Assembly: GCA_029562045.1 (NCBI GenBank)
Contig: JAKQWJ010000290.1
Coordinates: forward strand, 1 to 5,650
Direction: 5' to 3'
Source: Spirochaetota bacterium
Lineage (GTDB): Bacteria; Spirochaetota; Spirochaetia; DTKZ01
Length of the DNA: 5,650 bases
Below are positions 4,614 through 5,650 of the stretch, piece by piece (position 1 is the first letter of the stretch; each line of letters begins with the position of its first letter). The position numbers and the translations under genes are program-made. The notes beneath the pieces are model-generated. The model worked only from the letters and a program-made list of their open reading frames with translations. It searched no databases and was not told where the DNA came from.

Positions 4614-5650
4614 TCAGGGTCGGGAGGCCCGGCCGGTCCAGGAGGGCTTCCGGCTCCGGAAAGTGACGTCCGGGTCGAGTTCCCGCCAGGAGATGCTCTT
4701 CCCCGCCGCCAGATCGGGCGCCCGGGTCCAGTCCGCCGCCAGGTCGGGGAAGAAATCCCTCTCCGTCAGTGCGCCCCAGTCGCCCCTCTCCCCTTCCCGG
4801 AAAAGCGTTATCAGGGAGGGGGGGTCCGGGTCACCTCCCAGCGACACCACCCGGGCCTGGTACCCCATCCGGACCAGGACATCGTAGGCCAGCAGAACCA
4901 GGTCCGCTCCCCGGGCCGTTTTACGGGACACGGTCTCCTCGGGAAGCAGAGCGGCGCCGTCGGGATCGACCCGAAAGCCTTTGGCGATGAGGTGGTGCAG
5001 ATTTCTCGGGAAGCTTCCCTCCATGGAGCGGACCCGGCGGACGAAGGCCAAGTATGCGGCCTCGTTCTTCTCGATGGGCCGGTAATGGTAGAGGGACAGG
5101 GCCGTCTTCGTCTCGATTTTTTCGGGCAGGTCCCGGAGCAGTCCCTTTCCGTCCCGGATCCCCCAGAGGGGCTGATCGGTGTTTCCTATCAGGCCGGCGA
5201 CGACCATGGCTTCGGGGAAGGACAGGCTGTCTTTCCAGGGTTCGATGAGGTTTTCCGCGGAATGGATCCGCAGAACGAAATTCTCCCGGTAGGCCCGGCG
5301 CACCAGGTCCCCGGTTTTCCGGTCTCCCGCATAGAAGCGATTCACCACGGCAAGGATCTCCGGCCCCGGCTCTTCGGCGGAAAAGCTGAACCGGAGCCCC
5401 GCCGCGTCGTCGTAGTAGTGAAAGATCTTCCTCCCTGCCGCGGGACTCAGCCAGAGCCAGGCCTCCGCCAGCCGGCGCTCCCGGTAGCCGGTGAGGAAGG
5501 TCTCCAGGGACCGGACGATCCGGGGATCGATGAGGACCGCGGTGAGAAAACCGTCGGGGTCCGGGACGGCCAGAGTCTTGACCGCGGAGAACTCGGAAAA
5601 AGGAAACGCGAGGATCCCTTCCCGCCGGGGAGCGCGGCCGAACTCCCGGG
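4614..5650 (-). CDS. Uncharacterised protein, 5' end cut by window edge; possible transglutaminase-like C-terminal domain
   Basis: Open without a stop from the right edge to TGA at 4614, giving 344 codons. A GTG at 5348 could start a 244-residue product, but the reading frame continues through 100 more sensible codons (for example GILAFPFSEFSAVKTL and KIFHYYDDAAGLRFSF), so the gene almost certainly begins outside the window. I do not recognise the family. No transmembrane segment is obvious. The stretch at fragment residues 245-270 (ARGADLVLLAYDVLVRMGYQ then ARVVSL), followed by PSLITLF (277-283) and GDWGALTERDFF (289-300), has the rhythm of a transglutaminase-like fold, in which a Cys-starting helix is followed by a strand carrying His. 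Here Ala248 and about Ser278 stand where Cys and His would be expected, so it would be catalytically dead if the match is right. The tail is rich in Trp and Arg. The methyltransferase follows after 72 bp on the same strand, so the two may be cotranscribed. The gene call is fairly sure; the fold is a guess. Confidence 0.75.
   Translation of the reverse strand, partial: REFGRAPRREGILAFPFSEFSAVKTLAVPDPDGFLTAVLIDPRIVRSLETFLTGYRERRLAEAWLWLSPAAGRKIFHYYDDAAGLRFSFSAEEPGPEILAVVNRFYAGDRKTGDLVRRAYRENFVLRIHSAENLIEPWKDSLSFPEAMVVAGLIGNTDQPLWGIRDGKGLLRDLPEKIETKTALSLYHYRPIEKNEAAYLAFVRRVRSMEGSFPRNLHHLIAKGFRVDPDGAALLPEETVSRKTARGADLVLLAYDVLVRMGYQARVVSLGGDPDPPSLITLFREGERGDWGALTERDFFPDLAADWTRAPDLAAGKSISWRELDPDVTFRSRKPSWTGRASRP

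Overview
The window is GC-rich bacterial DNA in which every convincing gene reads leftward on the minus strand. In transcription order, right to left, these are an unrecognised protein cut by the right edge, a UbiG-like SAM methyltransferase, a DUF3798-type substrate-binding lipoprotein, a double-domain ABC ATPase, and an inner-membrane permease cut by the left edge. Coding is dense; the only gaps are 72, 107 and 144 bp. The DUF3798 lipoprotein, the lipobox and the GC-rich codon use would fit a Spirochaetota or Synergistota type anaerobe, or a related fermentative lineage. That placement is inference, because no ribosomal or other phylogenetic marker is present.

The left two thirds (1-3733) is one ABC importer operon. 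A near-consensus sigma-70 type promoter (TTGAAA, 16 bp, TATAAT) lies about 45 bases before the lipoprotein start. The order lipoprotein, ATPase, permease, with an 8-bp ATPase/permease overlap, matches CUT2/BMP-type sugar or nucleoside importers; a second permease may follow beyond the left edge. Binding protein and ATPase are separated by 144 bp packed with GC-rich hairpins, including a perfect 22-bp palindrome, and ending in a U7 tract just before the ATPase ribosome-binding site. This looks like a device for making much more binding protein than ATPase and permease. The substrate cannot be read from the sequence.

The ATPase appears asymmetric. Walker A/B of the first domain and LSGGN of the second make one canonical composite site. 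The other site has a degenerate Walker A, a Walker B with Ser for Asp, and a diverged signature loop.

The right third holds the methyltransferase (3768-4541), with a complete SAM fold and a very hydrophobic UbiG-like membrane-contact segment. Beyond it is a protein of at least 344 residues (4614 to the right edge), unrecognised apart from a weak resemblance of its C-terminal third to transglutaminase-like folds, without the expected Cys and His. The methyltransferase could share a transcript with it or use a weak promoter in the 72-bp gap. No tRNA, rRNA, CRISPR array, insertion sequence or phage gene was seen.
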